From Rhodospirillales bacterium (lineage in GTDB: Bacteria; Pseudomonadota; Alphaproteobacteria; Rhodospirillales_A; JACZKS01), in contig JABGRG010000014.1 of the NCBI GenBank assembly GCA_018648445.1, positions 1 through 51,723 of the forward strand: a DNA stretch of 51,723 nt, written 5' to 3'. Positions 1 to 8,577 of the stretch are shown here, piece by piece; the first letter of the stretch is position 1, and each line of letters begins with the position of its first letter. The translations under genes and the position numbers were made by a program. A model generated the notes under the pieces. That model saw nothing but the letters and a program-made list of their open reading frames with translations. It ran no database searches and was not told the DNA's origin.

Positions 1-27
1 GACCCACCGCGAGAACACGGGCGGAAA

Positions 28-1011
28 ATGATCCGCTGGGTATTGGTCATGGCCATTTCGCTGCTATCGGCTTGCGCGCCACGCATTCAGGAACCCGGCC
101 CGGCAATTGTGGAACCGACGCTGGGGCCTGATGCTTTTCTGGCCGCCGATGGAACAAAACTTCCGCTCCGAACGTGGGAAAGCGAGACCCCGCCCGCGGC
201 CATCGCGCTGGCCGTTCACGGGTTCAACGACTATTCCAATTCCTATGCCGATCTGGGCGCGTATTTGGCGCAAAACGGGATCACGGTCTATGCCTACGAC
301 CAGCGAGGGTTCGGCGAAACGAACCATCGGGGCCTCTGGCCGGGCGCGGACGCACTGGCCGATGACTTGAGCGCCATCGCACGGGAAATCCGCGCCAAAC
401 ATCCGCAAATTCCGCTGGTCGTCATGGGTGAAAGCATGGGCGGGGCCGTTGTTATGGTGGCCATGGCCCGGCCCGATCCGCCGCCCGCCGATGCGCTCGT
501 TTTGTTTGCGCCCGCCGTGTGGGGGCGCGAAACCATGCCGTGGTATCAGCGCGCGGCACTGGCCGTGGCATCCCATACGGTCCCGTGGCTGAGGCTGACC
601 GGCGAAGGCTTGCGCATTCGGGCGTCCGACAACAACGAGATGCTGCGCGCCCTGGGGCGTGATCCGCTGTTCATCAAGAAAACCCGCGTAGACGCGCTGC
701 ATGGAATCACTAACTTGATGGATAAAGCCCTGGCTGCCGCAAAGCGTCTGAAATCCCCGGCGCTGATCCTCTATGGCGAAAAAGACGAGATCATTCCGCG
801 CCGGCCGACCTTTCGCATGCTCGATCAATTGCCCAACGACGATGGCGATGGCGAGAAGCGCATCGCGTTGTACGAAAACGGCTATCACATGCTGTTTCGC
901 GATTTGGATCGGGAAATCGTATGGCGGGACGTTGTTTCCTGGGTTGGTGACCGTCAGGCTTCGCTTCCCTCGGGCGCGGACGCCCATGCGAAAGCCGTGC
1001 GGGCGCGCTGA
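28..1011 (+). CDS. Lipoprotein alpha/beta hydrolase (monoacylglycerol lipase-like)
   Basis: The 327-residue protein begins with a lipoprotein signal whose lipobox is LLSAC, putting the acylated Cys at residue 16, so it is probably membrane-anchored. The rest is a serine hydrolase of the lysophospholipase/monoglyceride lipase type: VHGF oxyanion-region motif near residue 64, nucleophile elbow GESMGG (Ser136), likely acid Asp253 in YGEKDEIIP and His287 in ENGYHMLF. The likely role is hydrolysis of a lipid or small ester at the envelope; the substrate cannot be read from sequence. The ribosome site is weak. The gene reads toward the tRNA and has no obvious operon partner inside the window. Confidence 0.85.
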   Translation: MIRWVLVMAISLLSACAPRIQEPGPAIVEPTLGPDAFLAADGTKLPLRTWESETPPAAIALAVHGFNDYSNSYADLGAYLAQNGITVYAYDQRGFGETNHRGLWPGADALADDLSAIAREIRAKHPQIPLVVMGESMGGAVVMVAMARPDPPPADALVLFAPAVWGRETMPWYQRAALAVASHTVPWLRLTGEGLRIRASDNNEMLRALGRDPLFIKKTRVDALHGITNLMDKALAAAKRLKSPALILYGEKDEIIPRRPTFRMLDQLPNDDGDGEKRIALYENGYHMLFRDLDREIVWRDVVSWVGDRQASLPSGADAHAKAVRAR

Positions 1012-1063
1012 AAACTACGAACCCCTTTACGCACAGGCGGCCTTGGCGTAAGTTCCGCCCCAC

Positions 1064-1140
1064 GCGCCCGTAGCTCAGTCGGATAGAGCGCATGCCTCCG
1101 AAGCATGAGGTCACAGGTTCGAATCCTGTCGGGCGCGCCA
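1064..1140 (+). tRNA. tRNA-Arg (anticodon CCG)
   Basis: A complete cloverleaf is visible. The acceptor stem GCGCCCG (1064-1070) pairs with CGGGCGC (1130-1136), the D arm contains GCTC..GAGC, and the anticodon stem CATGC/GCATG encloses loop CTCCGAA, giving anticodon CCG (reads CGG, Arg). The T arm is ACAGG-TTCGAAT-CCTGT. Discriminator G1137 is followed by an encoded CCA at 1138-1140. Confidence 0.97.
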
Positions 1141-1160
1141 ATCTGTCTTCAGATTTTTCG

Positions 1161-1556
1161 TTAGTTGCTATGCCAGTCGGTGCGCTTTAATTCGGCCACT
1201 TGTTCCGACAGCTCGCGCGTGCGCTTTACCATCAGCTTCAGGATGCTGCGCATGACCGGGTCCATCATTTTCATGCGGCCGCGGAATTCATCTCGTGAGA
1301 TACGGATGGCTTCGGTTTTTTCGGTGGCGACGGCCGAGGCCATGCGCGGGTGCTTGTCGAAAAGCGCCATTTCGCCAATGACCTTGCCTTTTCCCACCGA
1401 GGCCAGGACACGCGGGGCTTCTCCCTTCAGGCCGAGGCCGATATCCACCTTTCCGGAGACGACCAGATAAGCCGCGTTTCCCGGTTGCCCTTCTTCGAAA
1501 ATGGTGTCGTCTTTCTCGAATGTTTTACGTTCAAACTTGTCATTGTGTTCAGACAT
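1161..1556 (-). CDS. Cyclic nucleotide-binding domain protein
   Basis: This 131-residue protein is essentially a single cNMP-binding (CAP_ED) domain. The phosphate-binding cassette is seen as IGEMALFDKHPRMASAVA (residues about 71-88), with the conserved Gly-Glu and Arg that contact the cyclic phosphate. A short alpha-helical tail ends the protein. There is no HTH, so it is not a CRP-type regulator and more likely a stand-alone sensor or adaptor. A class III cyclase lies about 4 kb downstream, but any functional link is inference. It converges on the tRNA gene. Confidence 0.85.
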   Translation of the reverse strand: MSEHNDKFERKTFEKDDTIFEEGQPGNAAYLVVSGKVDIGLGLKGEAPRVLASVGKGKVIGEMALFDKHPRMASAVATEKTEAIRISRDEFRGRMKMMDPVMRSILKLMVKRTRELSEQVAELKRTDWHSN

Positions 1557-1662
1557 CTTCGTCTACCAGCTTGCTGTTCCCCCCCGCGCAAGGTAGAAAA
1601 ACTATATTAGCAACAAATTAAGAAAAAGTCGCCCCGCCGGATTTTTTTTTGGCGTGTCTTGC

Positions 1663-2604
1663 TTAGACGACGCCTTTGAAATATTCGATAGTCCGGGCCA
1701 GTCCGTCTGTCAGCTCGACGCTTGGCTCCCAGCCGAGTTCACGGCGCGCCAGAGCGATGTCGGGGCACCGCTGAAGGGGATCGTCGGCGGGAAGTGGTTT
1801 GTACTCGATATCGGCCGTCGATCCGACCAGTGACATGATCGTTTCGGCAAGCGTGCGAATGGTAATTTCGTGCGGATTGCCCAGGTTTACCGGCCCCGTG
1901 AATTCGTTCGGCGCGTCCATCAGGCGAACCAGTCCGTCAATCAGGTCGCTGGCGAAACAAAACGATCGGGTCTGCGAGCCGTCGCCATAAAGGGTGATGG
2001 GTTTTCCGCTGAGCGCCTGAACAATGAAATTCGAGACCACGCGACCGTCATTGGGATGCATGCGCGGACCGTAGGTGTTGAAAATCCGGGCGACGCGGAT
2101 GTTCAATCCGTGTTGTCGGCGATAGTCGAAAAAGAGCGTTTCGGCGCAACGCTTTCCTTCGTCGTAACAGGCCCGCGGGCCGATGGGATTGACGCTGCCA
2201 CGGTAATCTTCGGTCTGCGGATGAACTTCGGGGTCGCCATAGACCTCGCTGGTCGACGCTTGAAGAATCTTCGCCTTGGTCCGCTTGGCCAGACCCAGCA
2301 TATTGATCGCCCCGTGCACGCTGGTTTTGGTCGTCTGCACCGGGTCGTACTGGTAATGGACAGGTGATGCGGGGCAGGCGAGGTTGAAAATCTCGTCGAC
2401 CTCCACATAAAGCGGGAAGGTCACGTCGTGGCGCATCGGTTCGAAAAAGGGGTTGCCGATAAGGTGCGCGATGTTTTCCTTGGTTCCGGTAAAGAAATTA
2501 TCCAGGCAAATGACATCGTGCCCGTCTGAAAGCAGGCGTTCGCACAAATGCGAACCGAGAAATCCGGCTCCGCCCGTGACCAAAATACGTTTCTTGGAAT
2601 GCAT
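1663..2604 (-). CDS. UDP-glucuronate decarboxylase (UDP-xylose synthase), extended SDR
   Basis: The 313-residue length matches bacterial UXS. The NAD-binding motif GGAGFLGSH is near residue 11, followed by the ICLDNFFTG segment, the conserved TSEVYGDP, and the catalytic YDEGK (Tyr-x3-Lys). The downstream [11 protein letters not shown] and NFIVQAL segments are typical of UDP-glucuronate decarboxylases. These enzymes oxidise and decarboxylate UDP-glucuronate to UDP-xylose for polysaccharide or LPS synthesis. No other sugar-nucleotide genes are nearby, so the polymer it serves is unknown. It is divergent from the EAL-like pair. Confidence 0.88.
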   Translation of the reverse strand: MHSKKRILVTGGAGFLGSHLCERLLSDGHDVICLDNFFTGTKENIAHLIGNPFFEPMRHDVTFPLYVEVDEIFNLACPASPVHYQYDPVQTTKTSVHGAINMLGLAKRTKAKILQASTSEVYGDPEVHPQTEDYRGSVNPIGPRACYDEGKRCAETLFFDYRRQHGLNIRVARIFNTYGPRMHPNDGRVVSNFIVQALSGKPITLYGDGSQTRSFCFASDLIDGLVRLMDAPNEFTGPVNLGNPHEITIRTLAETIMSLVGSTADIEYKPLPADDPLQRCPDIALARRELGWEPSVELTDGLARTIEYFKGVV

Positions 2605-2818
2605 ATTTCCCTCGGCTTTAGACTCATTTACGCGGCGAAACCTACCACCGAAACGATGTTGAACAAAGGCTCGCGTGGGAAAAAACCATCGGACGCGTCC
2701 CTAATTTCGGGGAAACCCGTGGCCAGAAAATAGATGTCGGTTATGTTTAGTGAGTAGAAACCTTTTTTCGCGTATGATCGCCAAGGAAGCACACCGGAGA
2801 TGGACGAATAGGTAGCCA

Positions 2819-4054
2819 ATGGCGGAAACCGAAGCATCAGTCGCGCGCCCGCGAAACGGGACGATCAGCGAAGAAGGTCTGTTGCTGGACCATCTTCGCC
2901 GTATCGAACGTACGCGTGCGGGTTGCTGCGTGGTCCATTTTCACCTGTCCGGCCTTCAGGCTTCTTACAGAAAACCGAATTTCGTGCGAATCGCCGCTCG
3001 CGTCTTCGACAATCTGATCAACAGTAACGACGTCACACAGTATGCGCTTTCCAACTGCGACCTGGTATTGATTTGCCGCAATGTTCGGGTTGAGGACATC
3101 GACACCGCCGTCTTCAAACTTCGCTCGCTGTTTGCCGAAGACCCCCTGGTTTCAGACGCCTTCGGTGAAACGGAGGACCGTTTCGCTTCGTGGTACGACC
3201 TTGCTGAATCCACCGACTATGCCTCGTTCGAGGAAGTGGCCCTTGATTTGGAAACCGAAACCCAACAGCGTCTGGGTCCACGTGCAATCAATCGGGCAAA
3301 TCTCGCACCCCTCGATGTGACCGCATTGATCCAGATTGAGCGTCGCCTGCAGAAGTTGCGACTAAGCGAGTATATTCGCCACCAACCGGCCATCGATGTT
3401 CGCCCAGGCGCCGGCAAGCAGATCATGTTTTTCGAGCACTATGTGTCGATGGCCGATCTGGCGAGAAAAATTGCGCCCGACGTCGATCTATTTTCCAATC
3501 CGTGGCTTTTCCATTTCATCACGGATTTTCTTGATCGCCGGGTTCTGGCCGTGGTCGGACGCATGAATTTTGACAAACTGGCTGACCCGCTGAGCCTGAA
3601 CCTGCATATCGGAACCGTGCTGTCCCCTGAATTCCAACTGTTCAACGACCAGGTAAAATCGCAAGCGGAAAAGATAATCATCGAAGTCCAGATGATTGAC
3701 GTGATCGCCGATATGGGTGCCTACGACTACGCCAGAAAATGGCTTGCCGATCAGGGATACCGCCTTTTGATCGACGGCCTGTCCCCATTGACGCTGCAGT
3801 TCTTTGATCCGGGAATTATCGAGCCCGATTACATCAAAATCGCCTGGAGCGCGGATATGATCCGCGATATCGCTGACACCCAAATGGAAGAGTTGCGTGA
3901 CGTCGTCGGATATTTCGGCGCGGATAAAATCGTTCTGGCCCGGGTCGAGGCCGAAGAAGCCGTGAAATGGGGGCTGGGATTGGGTATCCATCGCTTTCAG
4001 GGATATTTCGTCGACAAGCTGGCGGACGCAATGTCGGCGAAGGGTTTAATATAG
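2819..4054 (+). CDS. Degenerate GGDEF/EAL-like protein, copy 1
   Basis: This 411-residue soluble protein has no exact named family that I recognise. Residues about 30-110 resemble a degenerate GGDEF fold without the signature. Residues about 200-405 follow the EAL plan with most catalytic residues changed: FEHYV in place of EAL, IDGLS in place of DDFG, YIKIAW in place of KID, and ARVEAEE in place of AEGVE. SLNLH, IIEVQ and FQGYF are retained. Loss of the metal ligands argues against phosphodiesterase activity, so it may be a c-di-GMP-binding or protein-binding scaffold. Copy 2 follows after 20 nt and a cyclase after that. The domain calls rest on reading motifs by eye. Confidence 0.7.
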   Translation: MAETEASVARPRNGTISEEGLLLDHLRRIERTRAGCCVVHFHLSGLQASYRKPNFVRIAARVFDNLINSNDVTQYALSNCDLVLICRNVRVEDIDTAVFKLRSLFAEDPLVSDAFGETEDRFASWYDLAESTDYASFEEVALDLETETQQRLGPRAINRANLAPLDVTALIQIERRLQKLRLSEYIRHQPAIDVRPGAGKQIMFFEHYVSMADLARKIAPDVDLFSNPWLFHFITDFLDRRVLAVVGRMNFDKLADPLSLNLHIGTVLSPEFQLFNDQVKSQAEKIIIEVQMIDVIADMGAYDYARKWLADQGYRLLIDGLSPLTLQFFDPGIIEPDYIKIAWSADMIRDIADTQMEELRDVVGYFGADKIVLARVEAEEAVKWGLGLGIHRFQGYFVDKLADAMSAKGLI

Positions 4055-4074
4055 TGAATCGGGCAAGGTAAGGA

Positions 4075-5346
4075 ATGGCGCCGCAAAACGGACAAAAACG
4101 AAATGCCAGCCAGGAGAATCTTCTGCTGGACTATGTTCGCCGCCTGGAAAAACACCAGGCGGGGCGCCAGGCTGTGCATATTCGGCTTTCCGGTCTGCGG
4201 CCCTTCAACCGGCGCGAACATCACGTGCGCGTCGCGGCCGACAGTTTCGAACCGCTTATCAAGGGATTGCATGGCCAGCTTTTTATTCTGAAAAATTCCG
4301 ACCTCTTCTTCATTTTCAAGACGGGCGCGCGGGCTGACGTCGATGGCGCGATCCAGAAGATCCGCTACCTGTTCAGCGACGATCCGCTTTTGGCCGACGA
4401 GGACGAAGACCAAAAGAAATTCGCCCGTCATTACGACGTTGAGAAGGAGTTCGACAAAATTCTTCATCTGGCCCAGAGCATGGCCGATGAAGAAAAGGTG
4501 GGGGCAAACGCATCGCGCCAACAGCAGAGCGGGCGCGCTGCGCTTAAGTCTCGCCAGACCCGCGGCACGCCGTTGACGCCGGAAGTGCTTGCCAGGGTCG
4601 AGACGGCTTTGGCGCGGGCCGATCTTTCGAACCTTGTACGCCGTCAATTTGTCTGTGGGGTCTCGTCACAGGGCGTCCCCGAACCCGCTTTCAGCGAATT
4701 ATTCATTTCTATCCAGGATCTTCGCGAGACGCTTCTGCCCGGCGTCAATCTGGCGGGGAACAGATGGCTGTTTCAGCACCTGACCGAAAGCCTCGATCGG
4801 CGCATGCTGGCGATGCTCTCGAAAACCGACCAGATAACGATTACCGGTGACATCAGTTTCAACCTGAATGTTTCAACCATCCTTTCTCCCGATTTTCTGG
4901 CCTTTGACGACAACATCACGGCCAGTCGGCGCGGTTCATTGGTGGTCGAGATCGAAAAGACGGATATTTTCGCTGATCTCAGCGCCTTTCTGTTTGCCCG
5001 AAACTTCGTCCAGCAGCGTGGATACCGCATCTGCATCGACAATCTGACCTTCCAGACCATGCCGCTTCTTGATCGCGAGCGCCTGGGCGCTGATTTCATC
5101 AAGCTGACGTGGGATCCCGAAATGGCCGACGGCGGCGATGAATTGCAAGAACGCGTCCGCGCGATGGTGCGCCGGGCCAGCCAATCGCGCGTTGTTATGT
5201 GCCGCTGCGACGACCGCGAGGCGATCGACTTCGGGCAATCCGTCGGCGTTCAGTTCTTCCAGGGTCGTCAGGTTGAAAACCTCATTGCCGAAGACAATCG
5301 ACGGCGCGAGCTTTTGCGCCTGAAACGCCGCATCGAAAGAAGCTGA
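4075..5346 (+). CDS. Degenerate GGDEF/EAL-like protein, copy 2
   Basis: At 423 residues it is a tandem paralogue of the preceding gene. It shares the openings ENLLLDYVRRLEKHQAG and VHIRLSGL and the same GGDEF-like then EAL-like order. The EAL half keeps SFNLNVS, LVVEIEK and FFQGRQ, but has IDNLTF for DDFG, FIKLTW for KID and CRCDDRE for AEGVE, so catalysis looks lost. An extra variable linker lies near residues 140-170. The 20-nt gap suggests co-transcription with copy 1, and the cyclase follows 72 nt later. The function is unknown; a signalling or scaffold role is inference. Confidence 0.7.
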   Translation: MAPQNGQKRNASQENLLLDYVRRLEKHQAGRQAVHIRLSGLRPFNRREHHVRVAADSFEPLIKGLHGQLFILKNSDLFFIFKTGARADVDGAIQKIRYLFSDDPLLADEDEDQKKFARHYDVEKEFDKILHLAQSMADEEKVGANASRQQQSGRAALKSRQTRGTPLTPEVLARVETALARADLSNLVRRQFVCGVSSQGVPEPAFSELFISIQDLRETLLPGVNLAGNRWLFQHLTESLDRRMLAMLSKTDQITITGDISFNLNVSTILSPDFLAFDDNITASRRGSLVVEIEKTDIFADLSAFLFARNFVQQRGYRICIDNLTFQTMPLLDRERLGADFIKLTWDPEMADGGDELQERVRAMVRRASQSRVVMCRCDDREAIDFGQSVGVQFFQGRQVENLIAEDNRRRELLRLKRRIERS

Positions 5347-5418
5347 GGGTCGTAAACGCGTCGATTGGCTACCATATTCCTCCGAACTGGAGATATTCCG
5401 GTATGGAGGTTTAGAGTG

Positions 5419-6639
5419 ATGAACGCACCCACAAAAGCGGTCGCTAACCCACTTATCGACTGGTTGCTCGAAGAGGGATGGCGGATACTTGATCCGAACA
5501 CCTTCACCTCCCGCTTCGCGCAACAGATCGTGGCGCTGGGTCTTCCCGTTTGCCGCATTCGCACGACGATCCGAATCCTCCATCCGCAGGTCGTCGGAAC
5601 CAGTTACACTTGGCAGCGCGGCGCGGACGAGGTAGAGGAATTCTCGTCGCCCCACAGCGTACTTCAGACGGATATGTATCTGAAAAGCCCCTTCGCTGAA
5701 ATTTTCGAAGGTGCCGGTGCGATCCGCCGCCGTCTCGACATTGCCGGTGTGGAACTGGACTATCCGATTCTTGAAGAACTGCGCGATGAAGGCGCTACTG
5801 ACTATGTGGCCATGCCCATAGAGTTTTCCGACGGCAAGATAAGCGCCATTACGTTTGCCGGGGATCGGGCCGGTGGCTTTTCGACGAACGAATTGGAATT
5901 GCTGTACAACATGCTTCCGGCCCTGGGGCGGATAATGGAAGTGCACGCCCTGCGCCATACTGCGCGCAGCATATTGAACACGTACCTGGGAAAGCAGTCG
6001 GGCGAGCGAGTCCTCAACGGTTCGATCAAACGTGGCGATGGCGATGATATTCACGCCATTATCTGGTTCTGCGATCTCAGGGGATCGACGCCGCTTGCCG
6101 ATTCCATGCCGCGGGAAGAATTTCTCGATCTGCTCAACGCCTTTTTCGAATGCATGGCCGGGGCCGTGCTGGATCACGGCGGCGAGGTTCTTCGGTTCAT
6201 CGGCGATGCGGTTCTGGCCATCTTCCCCATTCAGTCGCGCCACGATTGCCCCGAGGAATGCCCAGAACACCAAAGCGCCTGCCGCGCGGCAGTTGATGCG
6301 GCACAGGACGCCATCATGCGCATTGCCGAACTCAATAACAGCCGCCGGGAACGCGGTGAAGAAGACGTGGGATTTGGAATAGGTTTGCATCTGGGCGAGG
6401 TTATGTACGGCAACATCGGCGTTCCGGCTCGCCTTGAATTTTCGGTGATCGGAGCGGCGGCGAATGAAGCGGCCCGGATCGAAAGCATGTGCAAGACGCT
6501 GGATCGACAGCTTTTGATATCGGCTGATCTGGCGCGCGTGTTGCCGGAAAACTGGATATCCATGGGCCTTCACACCCTACGCGGCGTCGGTGCCGCCCAG
6601 GAAATATTTACCCTGGCCGATCAAGCGCGAGCTGCCTAA
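5419..6639 (+). CDS. Class III adenylate/guanylate cyclase
   Basis: I place the start at the ATG at 5419 because GGAGG (5405-5409) sits nine bases upstream, giving 406 residues. The N-terminal half (about 1-200) looks like a GAF-type sensory region with no membrane segment. The C-terminal half is a class III cyclase: WFCDLRGST (metal Asp), LRFIGDAVLAIFP (second metal Asp), GLHLGEVMYGNIG, and VIGAAANEAARIE (transition-state Asn/Arg). The usual purine-selecting Lys before the GD motif is Arg here, so nucleotide preference is uncertain. It probably makes cAMP from ATP. It is third in a row with the two EAL-like genes. Confidence 0.85.
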   Translation: MNAPTKAVANPLIDWLLEEGWRILDPNTFTSRFAQQIVALGLPVCRIRTTIRILHPQVVGTSYTWQRGADEVEEFSSPHSVLQTDMYLKSPFAEIFEGAGAIRRRLDIAGVELDYPILEELRDEGATDYVAMPIEFSDGKISAITFAGDRAGGFSTNELELLYNMLPALGRIMEVHALRHTARSILNTYLGKQSGERVLNGSIKRGDGDDIHAIIWFCDLRGSTPLADSMPREEFLDLLNAFFECMAGAVLDHGGEVLRFIGDAVLAIFPIQSRHDCPEECPEHQSACRAAVDAAQDAIMRIAELNNSRRERGEEDVGFGIGLHLGEVMYGNIGVPARLEFSVIGAAANEAARIESMCKTLDRQLLISADLARVLPENWISMGLHTLRGVGAAQEIFTLADQARAA

Positions 6640-6723
6640 TCCCCGTATGCGAACCGAGCTCGACTGGCGTTGGTCGAATCAGCCATGCTAGGATCGTCTG
6701 GGTTCAGTAAACGGGGGGAAACC

Positions 6724-7410
6724 ATGAAGAAGATCGCGACGGTATTTTTGCTCGTCGTCGGAATGCTGGCTGCATCCGGTTGCTCAGGTACGACTCCGAC
6801 TTCGCTCAAGGCCGAAGCCCTTGTCGATAAGGCTCGCTGGACCGTCGAATCTTTCAAGCAACGCCAAGATCAGCAGATGCGATTATTCCGCGATTTCCTG
6901 AGTGAAGCCCAGGGCGTGGTCGTTTTTCCGGGTGCATATAAAGCAGGCTTCATTCTGGGCGCTGAATACGGCGATGGCGTGTTGCTGGCCCGTAGCGCGT
7001 CCGGCGAATGGGGCCAGCCGGCCTTTTACACCATGGGCGCGGGCAGCATCGGGTTCCAAATCGGCGGTCAGGTGGCGGAACTGGTGCTGGTCGTAAGATC
7101 GCGCGAGGCAGTTGAGGCCATCGTCGAACACCAGGGGAAGCTGGGCGCTGATCTGGAAATCACCGTCGGAACCGTCGGCGGCGGGATGGAGGGGGCGGTT
7201 ACCAGTAATCTGGGCGCGGACCTGATCGTATTTTCCCGTTCTGCCGGATTGTTCGCCGGAGGGTCCATTGAGGGCGCAGTGCTGGCCCGCAGAAACGATT
7301 ACAATCAGGCTTTCTACGGGCCGGGCGCTACACCGCAGGCCATTCTTTTCGGGCAGGGATTGGCGAACCCGCACGCCGACGGGTTGCGCAAATCGCTTCT
7401 CTTGAACTGA
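6724..7410 (+). CDS. SYLF (Ysc84-type) lipid-binding lipoprotein
   Basis: The start is at 6724, after a strong GGGGGGAAA ribosome site, giving 228 residues. A lipoprotein signal ends in ASGC. The mature part matches the SYLF domain: AQGVVVFPGAYKAGFILG, GDGVLLARS, SIGFQIGGQVAELVLVV and a C-terminal SRSAGLFAGGSIEGAVL. Eukaryotic SYLF domains bind phosphoinositides; bacterial members are usually secreted or periplasmic lipid-associated proteins of unclear role. The gene converges with the CbiB-like gene, with a 10-nt gap. Confidence 0.87.
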   Translation: MKKIATVFLLVVGMLAASGCSGTTPTSLKAEALVDKARWTVESFKQRQDQQMRLFRDFLSEAQGVVVFPGAYKAGFILGAEYGDGVLLARSASGEWGQPAFYTMGAGSIGFQIGGQVAELVLVVRSREAVEAIVEHQGKLGADLEITVGTVGGGMEGAVTSNLGADLIVFSRSAGLFAGGSIEGAVLARRNDYNQAFYGPGATPQAILFGQGLANPHADGLRKSLLLN

Positions 7411-7420
7411 GCCGCCGAAT

Positions 7421-8494
7421 TTAGGTAGCGATATTCAGGCGGACGATCACCAACGCTGCCACGATCATGGCGTTAATCAGGCAGCCGACGGCGAACAGGT
7501 ATTGGGCGCGCCGGATATCGTGGCATTCGGCCTGTGCCGTTCCGGAACCAACCCAAGGATCGTTGAGTGTTTTTTCGGTGTAGCGTCGTGGCCCGGCCAA
7601 TGCCAGATTCAGCGCCCCGGCCATCGCCGCGACCGGCCATCCGGCACCCCGAGACCGGTATTTGGACGAGTCACGCATCATCACCCGAAACGCGAAACCG
7701 GGCCGGGCCGTTGGCGCAAACAGGGCGGCAAGAACCAAGAAAATACCGGCCAGACACGACGGGATCAGTTGCACGACATCATTCAGGCGGGCGGCGACCA
7801 TGCCGAACGCCCGATACCGAGAGGTTGGATGGCCGATCACACGGTTCATCAAACTGACCGTCCGGCAGACGGTAAGGCCGGGAAAACCAAACAGGACGTA
7901 CCAGAACACCGGTGCCACGACGCCGACGCCGAACCCCTCGCCGCCGACTTCGATGGCCGTGCGGGCAACGCCATGATCGTCCATCAGGGCCGTTTCGCGA
8001 TTGACCATCGGTTGAAGCGCGGCCCGCGCGGACTCGATGTTGCCGCTGCCCATGGCCTGACCGATGCTTCCCATGCGGCCATAAAGTGCGCGCTGATCGA
8101 GAAGCACGGCCAGGAGAATAAACTCGACGATCCACCCAAAGTCATGATTCTGGCCTAGCCAGGAAACGCCCGTCCCGATGGCCAGCGCCAATCCCACCAT
8201 CGCAACCGCGACGAAAAGACCGCGAATCGCGCGATCCATTGGGCTTCGTTTCTCGCGGTTCAGCTTGGTCTCCAGCGACGTGATCGCGTGGAGCATGGCC
8301 TGCTCGGGATGTGGAATGGTTCGGAACAAGGCCGGAAACCCGCCCACCAACGCTTCCACCCCCAACGCGGTCAGAAGAAGGACCAGGGGGTCGAATGCGT
8401 GCGTTCCGCCGACGAGACCAAGAGAAAACATCCGCCGAGTCTGCGGGCAAGCTGGTCGCCGCGTCAATGGGGCCGTGTGGCGAGACGTCGTCAA
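7421..8494 (-). CDS. CbiB/CobD-family cobinamide synthase-like membrane protein
   Basis: It has several hydrophobic segments and CbiB landmarks: RETALMDDHGVARTAIE, GFGVGVVAPVFWYVLFG, SRYRAFGMVAARLNDVVQLIP and GAGWPVAAMAGAL. CbiB joins adenosylcobyric acid to aminopropanol phosphate in B12 synthesis. Some conserved positions differ from classical CbiB, for example VCRTVSLMNR where a YK..NTLDSM-type stretch is usual, so function may have drifted. No other cobalamin genes or B12 riboswitch are nearby. The open frame begins at a TTG (8494); the ATG at 8431 is an equally plausible start (336 residues). Confidence 0.7.
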   Translation of the reverse strand: MTTSRHTAPLTRRPACPQTRRMFSLGLVGGTHAFDPLVLLLTALGVEALVGGFPALFRTIPHPEQAMLHAITSLETKLNREKRSPMDRAIRGLFVAVAMVGLALAIGTGVSWLGQNHDFGWIVEFILLAVLLDQRALYGRMGSIGQAMGSGNIESARAALQPMVNRETALMDDHGVARTAIEVGGEGFGVGVVAPVFWYVLFGFPGLTVCRTVSLMNRVIGHPTSRYRAFGMVAARLNDVVQLIPSCLAGIFLVLAALFAPTARPGFAFRVMMRDSSKYRSRGAGWPVAAMAGALNLALAGPRRYTEKTLNDPWVGSGTAQAECHDIRRAQYLFAVGCLINAMIVAALVIVRLNIAT

Positions 8495-8577
8495 CCGGTT
8501 GCCAGAGATAAGTCGGTCATGCGATTATCCTCGGGTGTAAATAAACGCGTAGAATTCGCCTGAGGGAAGTTTCCGCG

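Noticed and set aside
1621..1662. Terminator after the UDP-glucuronate decarboxylase gene
   Set aside because: Homopolymer T and A tracts are present but no adequate stem was found beside them.
4936..6573. 545-residue minus-strand open frame opposite the cyclase
   Set aside because: It is a shadow of the cyclase and EAL-like genes, which have family motifs and ribosome sites.
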